From Streptomyces sp. S.PNR 29 (GTDB taxonomy: Bacteria; Actinomycetota; Actinomycetes; Streptomycetales; Streptomycetaceae): DNA of 64,000 bases. The DNA is taken from NCBI RefSeq assembly GCF_030386795.1, contig NZ_JANUQM010000009.1, positions 62,001-126,000 of the forward strand. Reading direction: 5' to 3'. Below are positions 48,108 through 57,734 of the stretch, one piece after another (the first letter of the stretch is position 1; the number at the start of each line of letters is the position of its first letter). A program made the translations under genes and the position numbers. The notes below the pieces were generated by a model. It saw only the letters and a list, made by a program, of their open reading frames with translations, did not search any database and was not told the DNA's origin.

Positions 48108-49682
48108 TTATGAGCAGCGCTTTCCCTTCGCGGGCGGGGTGCCGCGGAGGAGGTAGGCGTTGATCGTGGAGTCGACGCAGGTACTGCCGCGACCGTACGC
48201 GGTGTGGCCGTCGCCGTCGTAGGTGAGGAGGCGGCCGGAGGACAGCTGGCGGGCCAGGGCCTTCGCCCAGCGGTACGGCGTCGCCGGGTCGCGGGTCGTG
48301 CCGACCACGACGATCGGGGCCGCGCCCTTCGCCGCGATAGGGTGCGGCTCACCCGTGGGCCCGACCGGCCAGTACGCGCAGTTCAGGGCGGCCCAGGCGA
48401 GGGCCCGGCCGAAGACGGGGGACGCCTTCTCGAAGGCGGGGAGCGCCTCCCGTACCTGGTCGGAGGTGTCGAAGGCGGGCGGCAGGTCGAGGCAGTTCAC
48501 GGCGGCGTTGGCGAACATCAGGTTGGCGTACTCACCGTCGGCGTCCCGCTCGAAGTAGCTGTCGGAGAGGGCGAGCAGATCCGCGCCGTCGTTCTTCTTC
48601 ATCGCCGAGGCCAGCGCCTCGCGCAGCCGCTGCCAGGCGTCCTCGTCGTACATGGCCGCGATCACGCCCGTGACGGCCAGGGACTCGGTGAGCCTGCGGC
48701 CGTCCGCGTCTCCGGTCGCAAGGGGGCGGGCGTCCAGCCTCTGGAAGAACGCTTTCAGGTTCCTGCCCACCTTGGCGGGCGTGGCACCGGAGCCGCCCAG
48801 CGGACAGCTGGTCCGCCGTGCGCAGTCCTTCGCGAACGACTGGAACGCCGTCTCGAAGCCCGCCGTCTGCTCCAGGTTCAGCCGCCGGGCGGGCAGGGAG
48901 GGGTCCATCGCGCCGTCCAGGACCAGCCGGCCCACCCGGTCCGGGAACAGCCCGGCGTACGTCGCCCCCAGGAACGTCCCGTATGACGCGCCGACGTAGG
49001 TCAGCTTCTCGTCGCCCAGCGCCGCCCGCAGGACGTCCATGTCGCGGGCCGCCTCGACGGTGGACATGTGCCGCAGCAGGTTCGGCGAGTGCGCGCCGCA
49101 GCCCTCGGCGAACCGCTTGTACGCGTCGACGAGCGCGCCGGTCTCCTTCCGGTCGTCCGGCGTGATGTCCGTCTGCACGTACGCGTCCATCTCCTGCCCG
49201 TCGAGGCACTCCACGGGCTCGCTGTGCGCCACGCCCCGTGGGTCGACGGCCACCATGTCGTAGCGGGCGCGGACCGCTGCCGGGTAGCCGACGCCGGCGT
49301 AACTCTGCACGTAGCCGACCGCCGAGCCGCCCGGCCCGCCCGGGTTCACCAGCAGCGAGCCCAGCCGCTTGCCCGGGCCCGTGGCCTTCTTGCGGGACAC
49401 CGCGAGCCGCACCTCGCCGGCGGACGGCTTCGCGTAGTCGAGCGGCACCTTGAGCGTGGCGCACTGGAAGTGGGGGAGGTCGCAGCCGCGCCAGTTCAGC
49501 TTCTGCGCGTAGTACGGCGCGAGGGCCGCCGGCGTGGACCTCGGCAGCGCGGCCGGCGCCGCCTCGGCCGCCGGGCTGGCGGAACTCGTCGCGCTTCCGG
49601 CGGAGCACGCGGTGACAAGCAGCACGGCGGCGAGGAGGGGTGCTGTGGTACGGGGCCTGCGGGGAGTGCGCCTTGTGTACAT
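48108..49682 (-). CDS. Secreted alpha/beta-hydrolase peptidase lipoprotein (tripeptidyl-aminopeptidase type)
   Basis: 524 residues. A signal with lipobox (TTAPLLAAVLLVTAC) places the mature enzyme outside, attached to the membrane. The nucleophile elbow is VGASYGTFLG; the Asp is in TTRDPATPYRWA and the His in GDGHTAYG. SLLVNPGGPGGSAVGY is the oxyanion region of the proline iminopeptidase/tripeptidyl aminopeptidase group (SlpD/SlpE/TAP-like). The C-terminal domain with CVDSTINAYLLRGTPP is the TAP-like cap of the family. It probably removes peptides from the N terminus of secreted proteins. ATG 49682 starts with a basic patch. Confidence 0.92.
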   Translation of the reverse strand: MYTRRTPRRPRTTAPLLAAVLLVTACSAGSATSSASPAAEAAPAALPRSTPAALAPYYAQKLNWRGCDLPHFQCATLKVPLDYAKPSAGEVRLAVSRKKATGPGKRLGSLLVNPGGPGGSAVGYVQSYAGVGYPAAVRARYDMVAVDPRGVAHSEPVECLDGQEMDAYVQTDITPDDRKETGALVDAYKRFAEGCGAHSPNLLRHMSTVEAARDMDVLRAALGDEKLTYVGASYGTFLGATYAGLFPDRVGRLVLDGAMDPSLPARRLNLEQTAGFETAFQSFAKDCARRTSCPLGGSGATPAKVGRNLKAFFQRLDARPLATGDADGRRLTESLAVTGVIAAMYDEDAWQRLREALASAMKKNDGADLLALSDSYFERDADGEYANLMFANAAVNCLDLPPAFDTSDQVREALPAFEKASPVFGRALAWAALNCAYWPVGPTGEPHPIAAKGAAPIVVVGTTRDPATPYRWAKALARQLSSGRLLTYDGDGHTAYGRGSTCVDSTINAYLLRGTPPAKGKRCS

Positions 49683-49793
49683 TCAGCGAGCGTAACTCTG
49701 TGCTACCGAATGATTGCCGTGTGCGCGCGAAGTGCCACGGACGAGTTACGCCGTGCCACGTACGAGTTGAGCAATCGATGATCTTTTACGGGT

Positions 49794-50999
49794 TCAGCCT
49801 GCTCTGAGTGCCATCGTCATCGCCTCCACCGCGAGCAGCGGCGCCACGTTGCGGTCGAGGGCCTCGCGGCAGGCGGCGATCGCCTCGATGCGTCGGAGGG
49901 TGGACTCCGGGGAACTGCCGCGGGCCAGGCGCTCCAGGACGTCCTCGGCGTCGGCGTTGGCGATCGCCACGCGGGAGCCGAGCTGGAGGGCGAGGACGTC
50001 ACGGTAGAAGGCTGTGAGGTCGGTCAGGGCCAGGTCGAGGCTGTCGCGCTGGGTCCGGGTCCTGCGGCGCTTCTGCTTGTCCTCCAGGTCCTTGACCACA
50101 CCCGCCGTGCCCCGGGGCAACCGGCCGCCCTGGGCCGCGCCCAGCGCCGCCTTCAGTTCCTCGGTCTCCTTGGCGTCCATCTCCTCGGCGAGCTGCTTGG
50201 CGTCCTCGGCGGCCGCGTCCACGAGCTCCTGGGCGGCCCTGAGCGCGCCGCCGATCTCCTCGACCCGCAGCGGCAGCTTCAGCACGGCGGCGCGGCGCTC
50301 GCGGGCGGCCGGGTCGGTGGCGAGGCGGCGGGCGTGGTCGATGTGGCCCTGGGTGGCGCGGGCCGCCGCGGCGGCGACGTCGGGTTCGATGCCTTCGCGG
50401 CGTACGAGCATGTCGGCGACGGCGTCGACGGAGGGCGTCCGCAGGTTGAGGTGCCGGCAGCGGGAGCGGATCGTGGGCAGGACGTCCTCGATGGAGGGAG
50501 CGCACAGCAGCCAGACCGTGCGGGGGGCGGGCTCCTCGACGGCCTTGAGGACGGCGTTGGCGGACTTCTCGTTCAGCCGCTCGGCGTCCTCGACGAGGAT
50601 GACCTGCCAGCGGCCGTTCGCGGGCGAGGTGAAGGACTTGCGGACGGTGTCCCGCATGTCGTCGGCGAGGATCTGCGTGCCGACGGCGGCGACGGTGGTG
50701 ACGTCGGCGTGAGTGCCGACGAGCGCGGTGTGGCATCCGTCGCAGAACCCGCAGCCGGGGACGCCGCCGAGCGCCCGGTCGGGGCTCACGCACTGCAGCG
50801 CGGCGGCGAACGCCCGTGCCGTCCGGGTCCGGCCGGCGCCGGGCGGGCCCGTGAACAGCCATGCGTGCGTCATCTTGGACGCCTCGGGCGGCGGGGCGTC
50901 GGTCGCGGCAGCGGTGACCAGGGCGTCGGCGTCCCGGGCGGCAGCAGCGAGCTGCTCGCTCACCTTCTCCTGCCCGACCAGGTCATCCCACACGGTCAT
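49794..50999 (-). CDS. holB: DNA polymerase III subunit delta'
   Basis: A 401-residue clamp-loader subunit that helps open the sliding clamp. The AAA+ N-terminal domain has Walker A-like GPPGAGRTRTA, with arginine where the ATP-binding lysine would be, as in delta', which does not hydrolyse ATP. The zinc-knuckle cysteines are in PGCGFCDGCHTALVG, Walker B-like is ILVEDAERLNEKSANAVLKAVEEP, and PTIRSRCRHLNLR has the SRC motif. The helical middle (about 230-330) is charged. ATG 50999 is the family start; ATG 51080 adds an unlikely leader. It lies directly downstream of tmk on the minus strand. Confidence 0.95.
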   Translation of the reverse strand: MTVWDDLVGQEKVSEQLAAAARDADALVTAAATDAPPPEASKMTHAWLFTGPPGAGRTRTARAFAAALQCVSPDRALGGVPGCGFCDGCHTALVGTHADVTTVAAVGTQILADDMRDTVRKSFTSPANGRWQVILVEDAERLNEKSANAVLKAVEEPAPRTVWLLCAPSIEDVLPTIRSRCRHLNLRTPSVDAVADMLVRREGIEPDVAAAAARATQGHIDHARRLATDPAARERRAAVLKLPLRVEEIGGALRAAQELVDAAAEDAKQLAEEMDAKETEELKAALGAAQGGRLPRGTAGVVKDLEDKQKRRRTRTQRDSLDLALTDLTAFYRDVLALQLGSRVAIANADAEDVLERLARGSSPESTLRRIEAIAACREALDRNVAPLLAVEAMTMALRAG

Positions 51000-51123
51000 G
51001 GCCCACGCCGCCCTTTCGTCGCATGTGGTGGTACGGGGTCCATTGTGAGGGGCGGGACTGACAACGGGGCCTCGCACCATCGGGCGGGTCGCGGGTCACC
51101 CACCCCGTCACCGCGACGCCGGC

Positions 51124-54100
51124 TCAGCGCCCCCGGCCCTTCCGCCGGCGCCCGTCGTCCTCGTCGTACTCGTCCTCACGCGGGCCCAGCAGCTCGTCCG
51201 CCAGCGTCGGCAGATCGTCCAGCGGCGTCTCCTCGGCCCAGTCGGACCGCCGTCGGCGCGCTGTCTCGTCGGGGTCGACCTGGGGCAGCTCACGCGTGCG
51301 GTCGTCCGACCCGTCCGGCCGGGCAGCCGGGCGCTCGTCCCGGAAGTACCCCGGCGGCATACGGTCCGCAGGCCCGTCCCCCGACACCGGCGGCAGCACA
51401 GCCGTCTCGTCGGCGGCCCCCGGCGCCACGGGAGGCAGCACAGCCGTCTCGTCCGCCGCCCCCGGCGGAACCGGCGGCTTCGGCAGCTCGGCCGTCACCT
51501 CCGAGTCGGCCGGCTCGGAGGTGCGCTCGTCAGCTCGCTCCTCCCGTACCGGACGGAGCACCGCCGTCTCCTCCAGCGGCCCGCCGGAGGCGTTCTTCGG
51601 CGTCACCACCGGCGTCGGCACGGTCGCCGCGTCCGGCGCGGTCCCGGAGTCATCCGGAGCCGTCGGCTTGGGGCCCGCCGCGGCAGCGGCAGCCGCCTGT
51701 TCCGCCATCCGCCGGGCCTCCTCGGCCCGCAGCAGCGCCTCCTCTGCCTTGCGCTGCTTCTCCAGGCGTCGTGCCTCGGCCTCGGCCCGCAGCCGGGCCT
51801 CCTCCTCGGCCTGCTGGCGGCGCCGTTCCTCCTCCGCCTTGCGCCGGGCCTCCGCCTCGGCCCGCTGCTTCTCCTCCGCGAGGAGTCGCGCCCGCTCCTC
51901 CTCGGCCCGCCGACGCGCTTCCTCGGCCCGCCGCCGGGCCTCCTCCGCCTGCCGTTCGGCCTCCCGGCGCTGCGCCTCCTCCAGCTCGCGCCGCTTGCGC
52001 TCCTCCTCCTCGGCCTTCAGCCGGGCGAGCTGCTCCTGGCGCTCACGCTCCAGACGCTCCTCCTCGGCCTTGCGCCGGGCCTCTTCCTCGGCCTTGCGCC
52101 GGGCCTCCTCCTCGGCCTTGCGGCGCGCCTCCTCCTGTGCCTTGATCTCGGCCTCGGACAGCGGCAGCACCTGGTCGAGCCGGTGCCGGACGGCGGTGGT
52201 GACGGCCTCGGGTTCCTGGCCCGCGTCCACGACGAGGTACCGGCCCGGGTCGGCGGCGGCCAGCGTCAGGAAACCGGCCCGCACGCGCGCGTGGAACTCC
52301 GCGGGCTCCGACTCCAGCCGGTCCGGCGCCTCGGTGAAGCGTTCGCGCGCGGTCTCCGGCGAAACGTCCAGCAGCACGGTGAGGTGGGGGACGAGACCGT
52401 TCGTCGCCCAGCGGTTTATCCGGGCGATCTCGGTCGGGGACAGGTCCCGGCCCGCTCCCTGGTAGGCCACCGAGGAGTCGATGTAGCGGTCCGAGATGAC
52501 GACCGCGCCGCGTTCCAGTGCGGGGCGGACCACCGTGTCCACGTGCTCCGCGCGGTCCGCCGCGTACAGCAGCGCCTCCGCCCGGTGCGAAAGGCCGGCC
52601 GAGGACACGTCCAGCAGGATCGACCGCAGCCGCTTGCCCACCGGCGTCGCCCCGGGCTCGCGTGTGAGCACCACCTCGTGGCCCTTGGCCCGTATCCACT
52701 CGGCGAGCGCCTCGGCCTGGGTGGACTTCCCCGCTCCGTCGCCGCCCTCCAGGGCGATGAAGAAGCCGGAGGCGGCGGGTGCCGTCTCCGGGTCGTCGCC
52801 GCCGAGCAGCGCGTCCCGCAGGTCGTGCCGCAGCGGCACCCCGGAGCGGTCGTCGACCTTGGCCAGCACCAGCGCGGCCACCGGCAGCAGCAGCGCACCG
52901 ACCAGCATCAGGGTGAAGGCCGCGCCACCGTGCGCGAAGACGAACTTGCCGCTCTCCAGGCGGTGCGGCCCGATACCCGCCGCCACCGCGGGGGCGATCA
53001 CCGCGCCGAGCGCCACACAGACCCGTACCACCGCGTGCAGGTGCTCGGTCGTGCGCACCCGGCGGTGGTCCTCGGCCTCCTGGTCGAGCAGGGTGTGCCC
53101 GGTGTTGGCGGCCACGCCCGCGCCGACGCCGGCCAGCGCCAGGATCAGCAGCACGCTGGTGTCGTCCGGCGTGAGTCCGGCGGCCAGCAGGGCGACGCCG
53201 GTGAAGGCGATCGCCAGCGCCAGCAGGCGCCGCCGGGACAGGGCGGGCAGGAGGGCGGGCGCCGTACGGATGCCGACGACGACGCCGCCGGTCAGCACCG
53301 TCACCAGCAGGCCGTACAGGACAGGGCCGCCGCCCAGGTCCTTGGCGTGGAGCACGGACACGGCGACGCCGGCCGCCACCGCCGCGGCGACGGCCGCGCA
53401 GGCGAGCACCAGCAACGGGATCGCGCCGGTGCGGCCCTTGTCGGAGCCCGTGGTCGTCCGCGGCCGGCGCAGGCCCTCCAGCGGCGACCGCGCGCGGGGG
53501 GTGCGGGTGCCGGGCAGCTCCAGGAAGGTCACCACGGACAGGGACGCGGCGAACAGTCCGGCCGCCACGTACGAGCCGAGGGCCGCCTGGTGCTGGCCGA
53601 ACCAGTCGATCCCGGCGCCCAGGAGGTTGTTGATCAGCCCCGCGACGACGAGTGCGGCGGCGGCCAGGGGGATCGCCACGAAGTTCGTCCGCAGCGACAG
53701 GCGGCGCAGGGCGTCCATGTGGTCCGGCAGCGGCCGCACCGTCGCGCCCTCCGGGGGCGGGGCGGGCAGCAGTGCGGGGGCCGCGCTCTCGCGGCACACG
53801 GTCCAGAACCGCTCGGCGACACCGATGACGAAGGCGGTGACCAGGAGGGCCGCCAGGGCGTTGTCCGGCGTCCAGTCGATCCACAGCGGCGCGACGATGA
53901 GCAGCGCGGCCCGTATGCCGTCGGCGCCGACCATGGTCCAGCGGCGGTCGAGCGGGCCGTTCGCGCCGGTGAGGGAGGTGAGGGGGCCGAGGAGGACGGC
54001 GCCGAAGAGCAGCGTCGCCAGGATGCGCACCCCGAAAACGGTCGCCACTGCGAACGCCACGCCCCGGTAGCCGCCGCCGAACGCGCCCTCGGCGATCGCC

Positions 54101-54303
54101 GCCTGGAGGGCGAGGACGACCAGCACGAGGAGTCCGAGTGTGTCGCCGATCCCGCCCACGAGCTGCGCACTCCACAACCGCTTCAGCTGCGGCTGGCGCA
54201 ACAGGGCGCGGACGGCGCGCTCGCGGGAGTCCGCGACCAGGGCGTCGTCAGGGGTCGGGTGAGGGGCCGTGGGCTGCTCGGCTGGCTGCTCGGCTCGCGT
54301 CAT
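51124..54303 (-). CDS. tmk: dTMP kinase fused to an MFS-like membrane domain and a coiled-coil tail
   Basis: A 1059-residue protein in three parts. Residues 1-495 are a membrane domain with about 12 hydrophobic segments, resembling MFS transporters. Residues 513-715 are thymidylate kinase, which phosphorylates dTMP to dTDP: P-loop FIALEGGDGAGKSTQ, DR-motif SDRYIDSSVAYQGAGR, LDVSPETARERF. Residues about 720-905 are a long, highly charged E/R/A helix (EEARRKAE repeats), then a Pro/acidic linker with DETAVLPPVAPGAA and DETAVLPPVSGDG copies and a basic end. The domain order is typical of Streptomyces as I recall it; the transport role is unknown. It lies between topA and holB, all on the minus strand. 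Confidence 0.93.
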   Translation of the reverse strand: MTRAEQPAEQPTAPHPTPDDALVADSRERAVRALLRQPQLKRLWSAQLVGGIGDTLGLLVLVVLALQAAIAEGAFGGGYRGVAFAVATVFGVRILATLLFGAVLLGPLTSLTGANGPLDRRWTMVGADGIRAALLIVAPLWIDWTPDNALAALLVTAFVIGVAERFWTVCRESAAPALLPAPPPEGATVRPLPDHMDALRRLSLRTNFVAIPLAAAALVVAGLINNLLGAGIDWFGQHQAALGSYVAAGLFAASLSVVTFLELPGTRTPRARSPLEGLRRPRTTTGSDKGRTGAIPLLVLACAAVAAAVAAGVAVSVLHAKDLGGGPVLYGLLVTVLTGGVVVGIRTAPALLPALSRRRLLALAIAFTGVALLAAGLTPDDTSVLLILALAGVGAGVAANTGHTLLDQEAEDHRRVRTTEHLHAVVRVCVALGAVIAPAVAAGIGPHRLESGKFVFAHGGAAFTLMLVGALLLPVAALVLAKVDDRSGVPLRHDLRDALLGGDDPETAPAASGFFIALEGGDGAGKSTQAEALAEWIRAKGHEVVLTREPGATPVGKRLRSILLDVSSAGLSHRAEALLYAADRAEHVDTVVRPALERGAVVISDRYIDSSVAYQGAGRDLSPTEIARINRWATNGLVPHLTVLLDVSPETARERFTEAPDRLESEPAEFHARVRAGFLTLAAADPGRYLVVDAGQEPEAVTTAVRHRLDQVLPLSEAEIKAQEEARRKAEEEARRKAEEEARRKAEEERLERERQEQLARLKAEEEERKRRELEEAQRREAERQAEEARRRAEEARRRAEEERARLLAEEKQRAEAEARRKAEEERRRQQAEEEARLRAEAEARRLEKQRKAEEALLRAEEARRMAEQAAAAAAAGPKPTAPDDSGTAPDAATVPTPVVTPKNASGGPLEETAVLRPVREERADERTSEPADSEVTAELPKPPVPPGAADETAVLPPVAPGAADETAVLPPVSGDGPADRMPPGYFRDERPAARPDGSDDRTRELPQVDPDETARRRRSDWAEETPLDDLPTLADELLGPREDEYDEDDGRRRKGRGR

Positions 54304-54448
54304 GCTTTCAGACTATCGGGACCGACTGACAGCCCTGAGCGCCCGTCCGGTCCCGCGCCCGCCCCGACACCGAACTGATGCCGGGGCGTTCGCATTGCGA
54401 AGCCGTGGTGAAGATCCAGGCCGTGGTCGGCCCGGTCCAGGGACGGCC

Positions 54449-57280
54449 TCAGTCCTCCGCGGCGTTCGAGGCGGTCGCCTTCTTCGCCGTCGTCTTCTTG
54501 GTGGTCGTCTTCTTCGCCGCGGTCTTCTTGGCGGCCGACGTCGTCTTGGCGGCCGTCTTCTTCGCCGCCGTCGCCTTCTTGGCCGGGGCCTTCTTCGCGG
54601 CCGTCTTCTTCGCGGTCTTCTTGGCGGGCCCCTTCGCACGCTTCTCGGCGAGCAGTTCGAAGCCGCGCTCCGGGGTGATGGTCTCGACGCTGTCGCCGGA
54701 GCGCAGGGTCGCGTTGGTCTCGCCGTCGGTGACGTACGGCCCGAAGCGACCGTCCTTGACGACGACCGGCTTGCCGCTGACCGGGTCCGCGCCCAGCTCC
54801 TTCAGCGGCGGCTTGGCGGCCGCCCGGCCCCGCTGCTTGGGCTGGGCGTAGATCGCCTGCGCCTCCTCCAGCGTGATCGTGAAGAGCTGCTCCTCGGACT
54901 GCAGGGACCGCGAGTCCGTGCCCTTCTTCAGGTACGGGCCGTAGCGGCCGTTCTGCGCGGTGATCTCCTGGCCGTCGGCGTCGGTGCCGACGACACGCGG
55001 CAGCGACATCAGCTTGAGCGCGTCGTCGAGGGTCACCGTGTCCAGCGACATCGACTTGAAGAGGGAGGCCGTGCGCGGCTTGACCGCGTTCTTGCCCGTC
55101 TTCGGGGTGCCCTCGGGGAGGATCTCCGTGACGTACGGGCCGTAGCGGCCGTCCTTGGCGACGATCGTGTGCCCGGTGGCCGGGTCGGTGCCCAGCTCGA
55201 AGTCACCGCTCGGTTTGGCGAGCAGCTCTTCGGCGAGCTCGACGGTCAGCTCGTCCGGTGCCAGGTCGGCCGGGATGTCGGCGCGCTGGTGCTGCTCGGT
55301 GTCCTTCTCGCCGCGCTCGATGTACGGGCCGTAGCGCCCGACCCGCAGCACGATGTCGTTGCCGACCGGGAAGGACGACACCTCCCGGGCGTCGATCGCG
55401 CCCAGGTCGGTCACCAGCTCCTTGAGGCCACCGAGGTGGTCCCCGTCGCCGTTGCCGGCGTCGGCCGCGTCGCCGTTGCTGCCGCCCTCGCCGAAGTAGA
55501 ACCGCTTCAGCCACGGCACGGCCTGTGCCTCGCCACGCGCGATGCGGTCGAGGTCGTCCTCCATCTTGGCGGTGAAGCCGTAGTCGACGAGCCGTCCGAA
55601 GTGCTTCTCCAGGAGGTTGACCACGGCGAAGGACAGGAACGACGGCACCAGGGCCGTGCCCTTCTTGAACACATAGCCGCGGTCGAGGATCGTGCCGATG
55701 ATCGACGCGTACGTCGACGGGCGGCCGATCTCGCGCTCTTCCAGCTCCTTGACCAGCGAGGCCTCGGTGTAGCGGGCCGGGGGCTTGGTCGAGTGGCCGT
55801 CGGCGGTGATCTCCTCGGCGGTGAGCCGGTCGCCCTCGGCGACCTGCGGCAGCCGGCGCTCGCGGTCGTCGAGCTCGGCGTTCGGGTCGTCGGCGCCCTC
55901 GACGTACGCCTTCAGGAAGCCGTGGAAGGTGATCGTCTTGCCGGAGGCGCTGAACTCGACGTCCCGGCCGTCGGCCGCGGTGCCGCCGATCTTCACGGTC
56001 ACGCTGTTGCCGGTCGCGTCCTTCATCTGGGAGGCGACCGTCCGCTTCCAGATCAGCTCGTAGAGCTTGAACTGGTCGCCGGTCAGTCCCGTCTCGGCGG
56101 GCGTGCGGAAACGATCACCCGAGGGTCGGATCGCCTCGTGCGCCTCCTGCGCGTTCTTGACCTTGGCGGCGTACGTCCGCGGCTGCGGCGGCAGGTAGTC
56201 GGCGCCGTACAGCTGCGTGACCTGGGAGCGGGCGGCGGCGATGGCCGTGTCGCTCAGGGTCGTGGAGTCCGTACGCATGTAGGTGATGTAGCCGTTCTCG
56301 TACAGCTTCTGCGCGATCTGCATGGTGGCCTTCGCGCCGAAGCCGAGCTTGCGGCTGGCCTCCTGCTGCAGCGTCGTCGTACGGAACGGGGCGTACGGCG
56401 AGCGGCGGTACGGCTTGGACTCCACGGACCGCACCGAGAACCGGGTGTTCTCCAGCGCGGCGGCCAGGGCGCGGGCATGGGCCTCGTCGAGGTGGAGGAT
56501 GTTCGCGCTCTTGAGCTGTCCCAGGGAGTCGAAGTCGCGGCCCTGCGCGATCCGCCTGCCGTCGACGGTCTGCAGGCGGGCGACCAGCGACGACGGGTCC
56601 GACGCGTCCCCCGCGCGGCCGGTCGCGAAGGTGCCCGTCAGGTCCCAGTACTCGGCAGAACGAAACGCCATGCGCTCGCGTTCCCGCTCCACGACGAGAC
56701 GGGTGGCGACGGACTGGACACGGCCCGCCGACAGGCGCGGCATGACCTTCTTCCACAGCACCGGCGAGACCTCGTAGCCGTAGAGGCGGTCGAGGATGCG
56801 GCGGGTTTCCTGGGCGTCGACCAGCTTCTGGTTGAGCTGGCGCGGGTTGGCCACGGCCTCGCGGATCGCGTCCTTGGTGATCTCGTGGAAGACCATCCGC
56901 TTGACCGGGATCTTCGGCTTGAGGACCTCCTGGAGGTGCCAGGCGATGGCCTCTCCCTCGCGGTCCTCGTCCGTGGCGAGGAAGAGCTCGTCGGATTCCT
57001 TCAGCAGGTCCTTGAGCTTCTTGACCTGGGCCTTCTTGTCGGCGTTGACCACATAGATCGGCTGGAAGTCGTGTTCGACGTCCACACCGAGGCGGCGGAC
57101 CTCGCCGGTGTACTTCTCGGGCACTTCGGCGGCGCCGTTGGGGAGGTCGCGGATGTGCCCGACGCTCGCCTCGACGACGTATCCGGGGCCGAGGTAGCCC
57201 TTGATCGTCTTCGCCTTGGCAGGCGACTCGACGATGACGAGTCGGCGGCCGCCCTTCGCGGTCTCGCTGGTCGGGGACAA
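54449..57280 (-). CDS. topA: DNA topoisomerase I
   Basis: A type IA topoisomerase of 943 residues that relaxes negative supercoils. The Toprim domain has RRLVIVESPAKAKTIKGYLG and LATDEDREGEAIAWHL; the catalytic tyrosine is in NGYITYMRTDSTTLS. The C-terminal part has four repeated modules marked by YGPY (GRYGPYIERG, GRYGPYVTEI, GRYGPYLKKG, GRFGPYVTDG), and the last 55 residues are a Lys/Ala tail (KKTAKKTAAKKAP). The actinobacterial tail replaces zinc fingers and increases processivity. TTG 57280 with GGAGAG upstream gives the usual start LSPTSETAKGGRRLV; ATG 57343 is an alternative. tmk and holB follow downstream. Confidence 0.95.
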   Translation of the reverse strand: MSPTSETAKGGRRLVIVESPAKAKTIKGYLGPGYVVEASVGHIRDLPNGAAEVPEKYTGEVRRLGVDVEHDFQPIYVVNADKKAQVKKLKDLLKESDELFLATDEDREGEAIAWHLQEVLKPKIPVKRMVFHEITKDAIREAVANPRQLNQKLVDAQETRRILDRLYGYEVSPVLWKKVMPRLSAGRVQSVATRLVVERERERMAFRSAEYWDLTGTFATGRAGDASDPSSLVARLQTVDGRRIAQGRDFDSLGQLKSANILHLDEAHARALAAALENTRFSVRSVESKPYRRSPYAPFRTTTLQQEASRKLGFGAKATMQIAQKLYENGYITYMRTDSTTLSDTAIAAARSQVTQLYGADYLPPQPRTYAAKVKNAQEAHEAIRPSGDRFRTPAETGLTGDQFKLYELIWKRTVASQMKDATGNSVTVKIGGTAADGRDVEFSASGKTITFHGFLKAYVEGADDPNAELDDRERRLPQVAEGDRLTAEEITADGHSTKPPARYTEASLVKELEEREIGRPSTYASIIGTILDRGYVFKKGTALVPSFLSFAVVNLLEKHFGRLVDYGFTAKMEDDLDRIARGEAQAVPWLKRFYFGEGGSNGDAADAGNGDGDHLGGLKELVTDLGAIDAREVSSFPVGNDIVLRVGRYGPYIERGEKDTEQHQRADIPADLAPDELTVELAEELLAKPSGDFELGTDPATGHTIVAKDGRYGPYVTEILPEGTPKTGKNAVKPRTASLFKSMSLDTVTLDDALKLMSLPRVVGTDADGQEITAQNGRYGPYLKKGTDSRSLQSEEQLFTITLEEAQAIYAQPKQRGRAAAKPPLKELGADPVSGKPVVVKDGRFGPYVTDGETNATLRSGDSVETITPERGFELLAEKRAKGPAKKTAKKTAAKKAPAKKATAAKKTAAKTTSAAKKTAAKKTTTKKTTAKKATASNAAED

Positions 57281-57536
57281 CTTCGCTCTTCTCTCCGGTC
57301 GACGCTGGGGTCCCCCCAGGCCTTCGTCCCGGGGTCGGGTCATGCTGACGCTGCGGAGTGTGACGGTACATCCCGCCCCCGTGTCAAACGGGAAAAGCTC
57401 GCAACGGCCACTCGAACGGTAACCCGACTCGCACCATTCCTGCCGCCCGGAGTGCCCACCTGCCGATTCCGCGCTGTCCGGAGGGCGACCCCTTGATGGT
57501 CGGGGCCGTGGTGCTTTCACAGTCCGAACACACCAC

Positions 57537-57734
57537 TCACGGACGTGTGAAGCACCACGCCCCGAGAACCAGTGCGGCCAACGCGGCGATGCTCGCGAGG
57601 GTCGCCGATGCGACGGGGTTCACACCCTGGGCGACGGGACGGCGGTGCCGTGCAGAAGTGACGATCCAGGCCAGCAGACCGCCTCCGAACAGGGCGAACA
57701 CCACTCCCGCGAAGATCGCCGGCCCGCTCTCCAT
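57537..57734 (-). CDS. Small two-helix membrane protein
   Basis: A 65-residue protein with two hydrophobic segments, ESGPAIFAGVVFALFGGGLL (about 3-25) and SATLASIAALAALVLGAWCF (about 43-62), joined by a basic loop TSARHRRPVAQ. I do not recognise the family; similar short ORFs lie upstream of topA in Streptomyces as far as I recall. ATG 57734 starts exactly before the first helix; the frame is open 219 bases upstream but not coding. The 256 bases between it and topA hold the topA promoter. Confidence 0.65.
   Translation of the reverse strand: MESGPAIFAGVVFALFGGGLLAWIVTSARHRRPVAQGVNPVASATLASIAALAALVLGAWCFTRP

Noticed and set aside
47801..48163. A frame reading FGIRTRDLRITSALLWPSELRRR
   Set aside because: This is the translated antisense of tRNA-Thr, a well-known false protein match in GC-rich genomes.
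54269..57496. A 1075-codon plus-strand open frame opposite topA (and similar long antisense frames such as 10673-13681 and 33236-36262)
   Set aside because: Their third positions mirror the codon bias of the true minus-strand genes, and the translations are rich in G/R/V/H without motifs. They are shadows caused by high GC.
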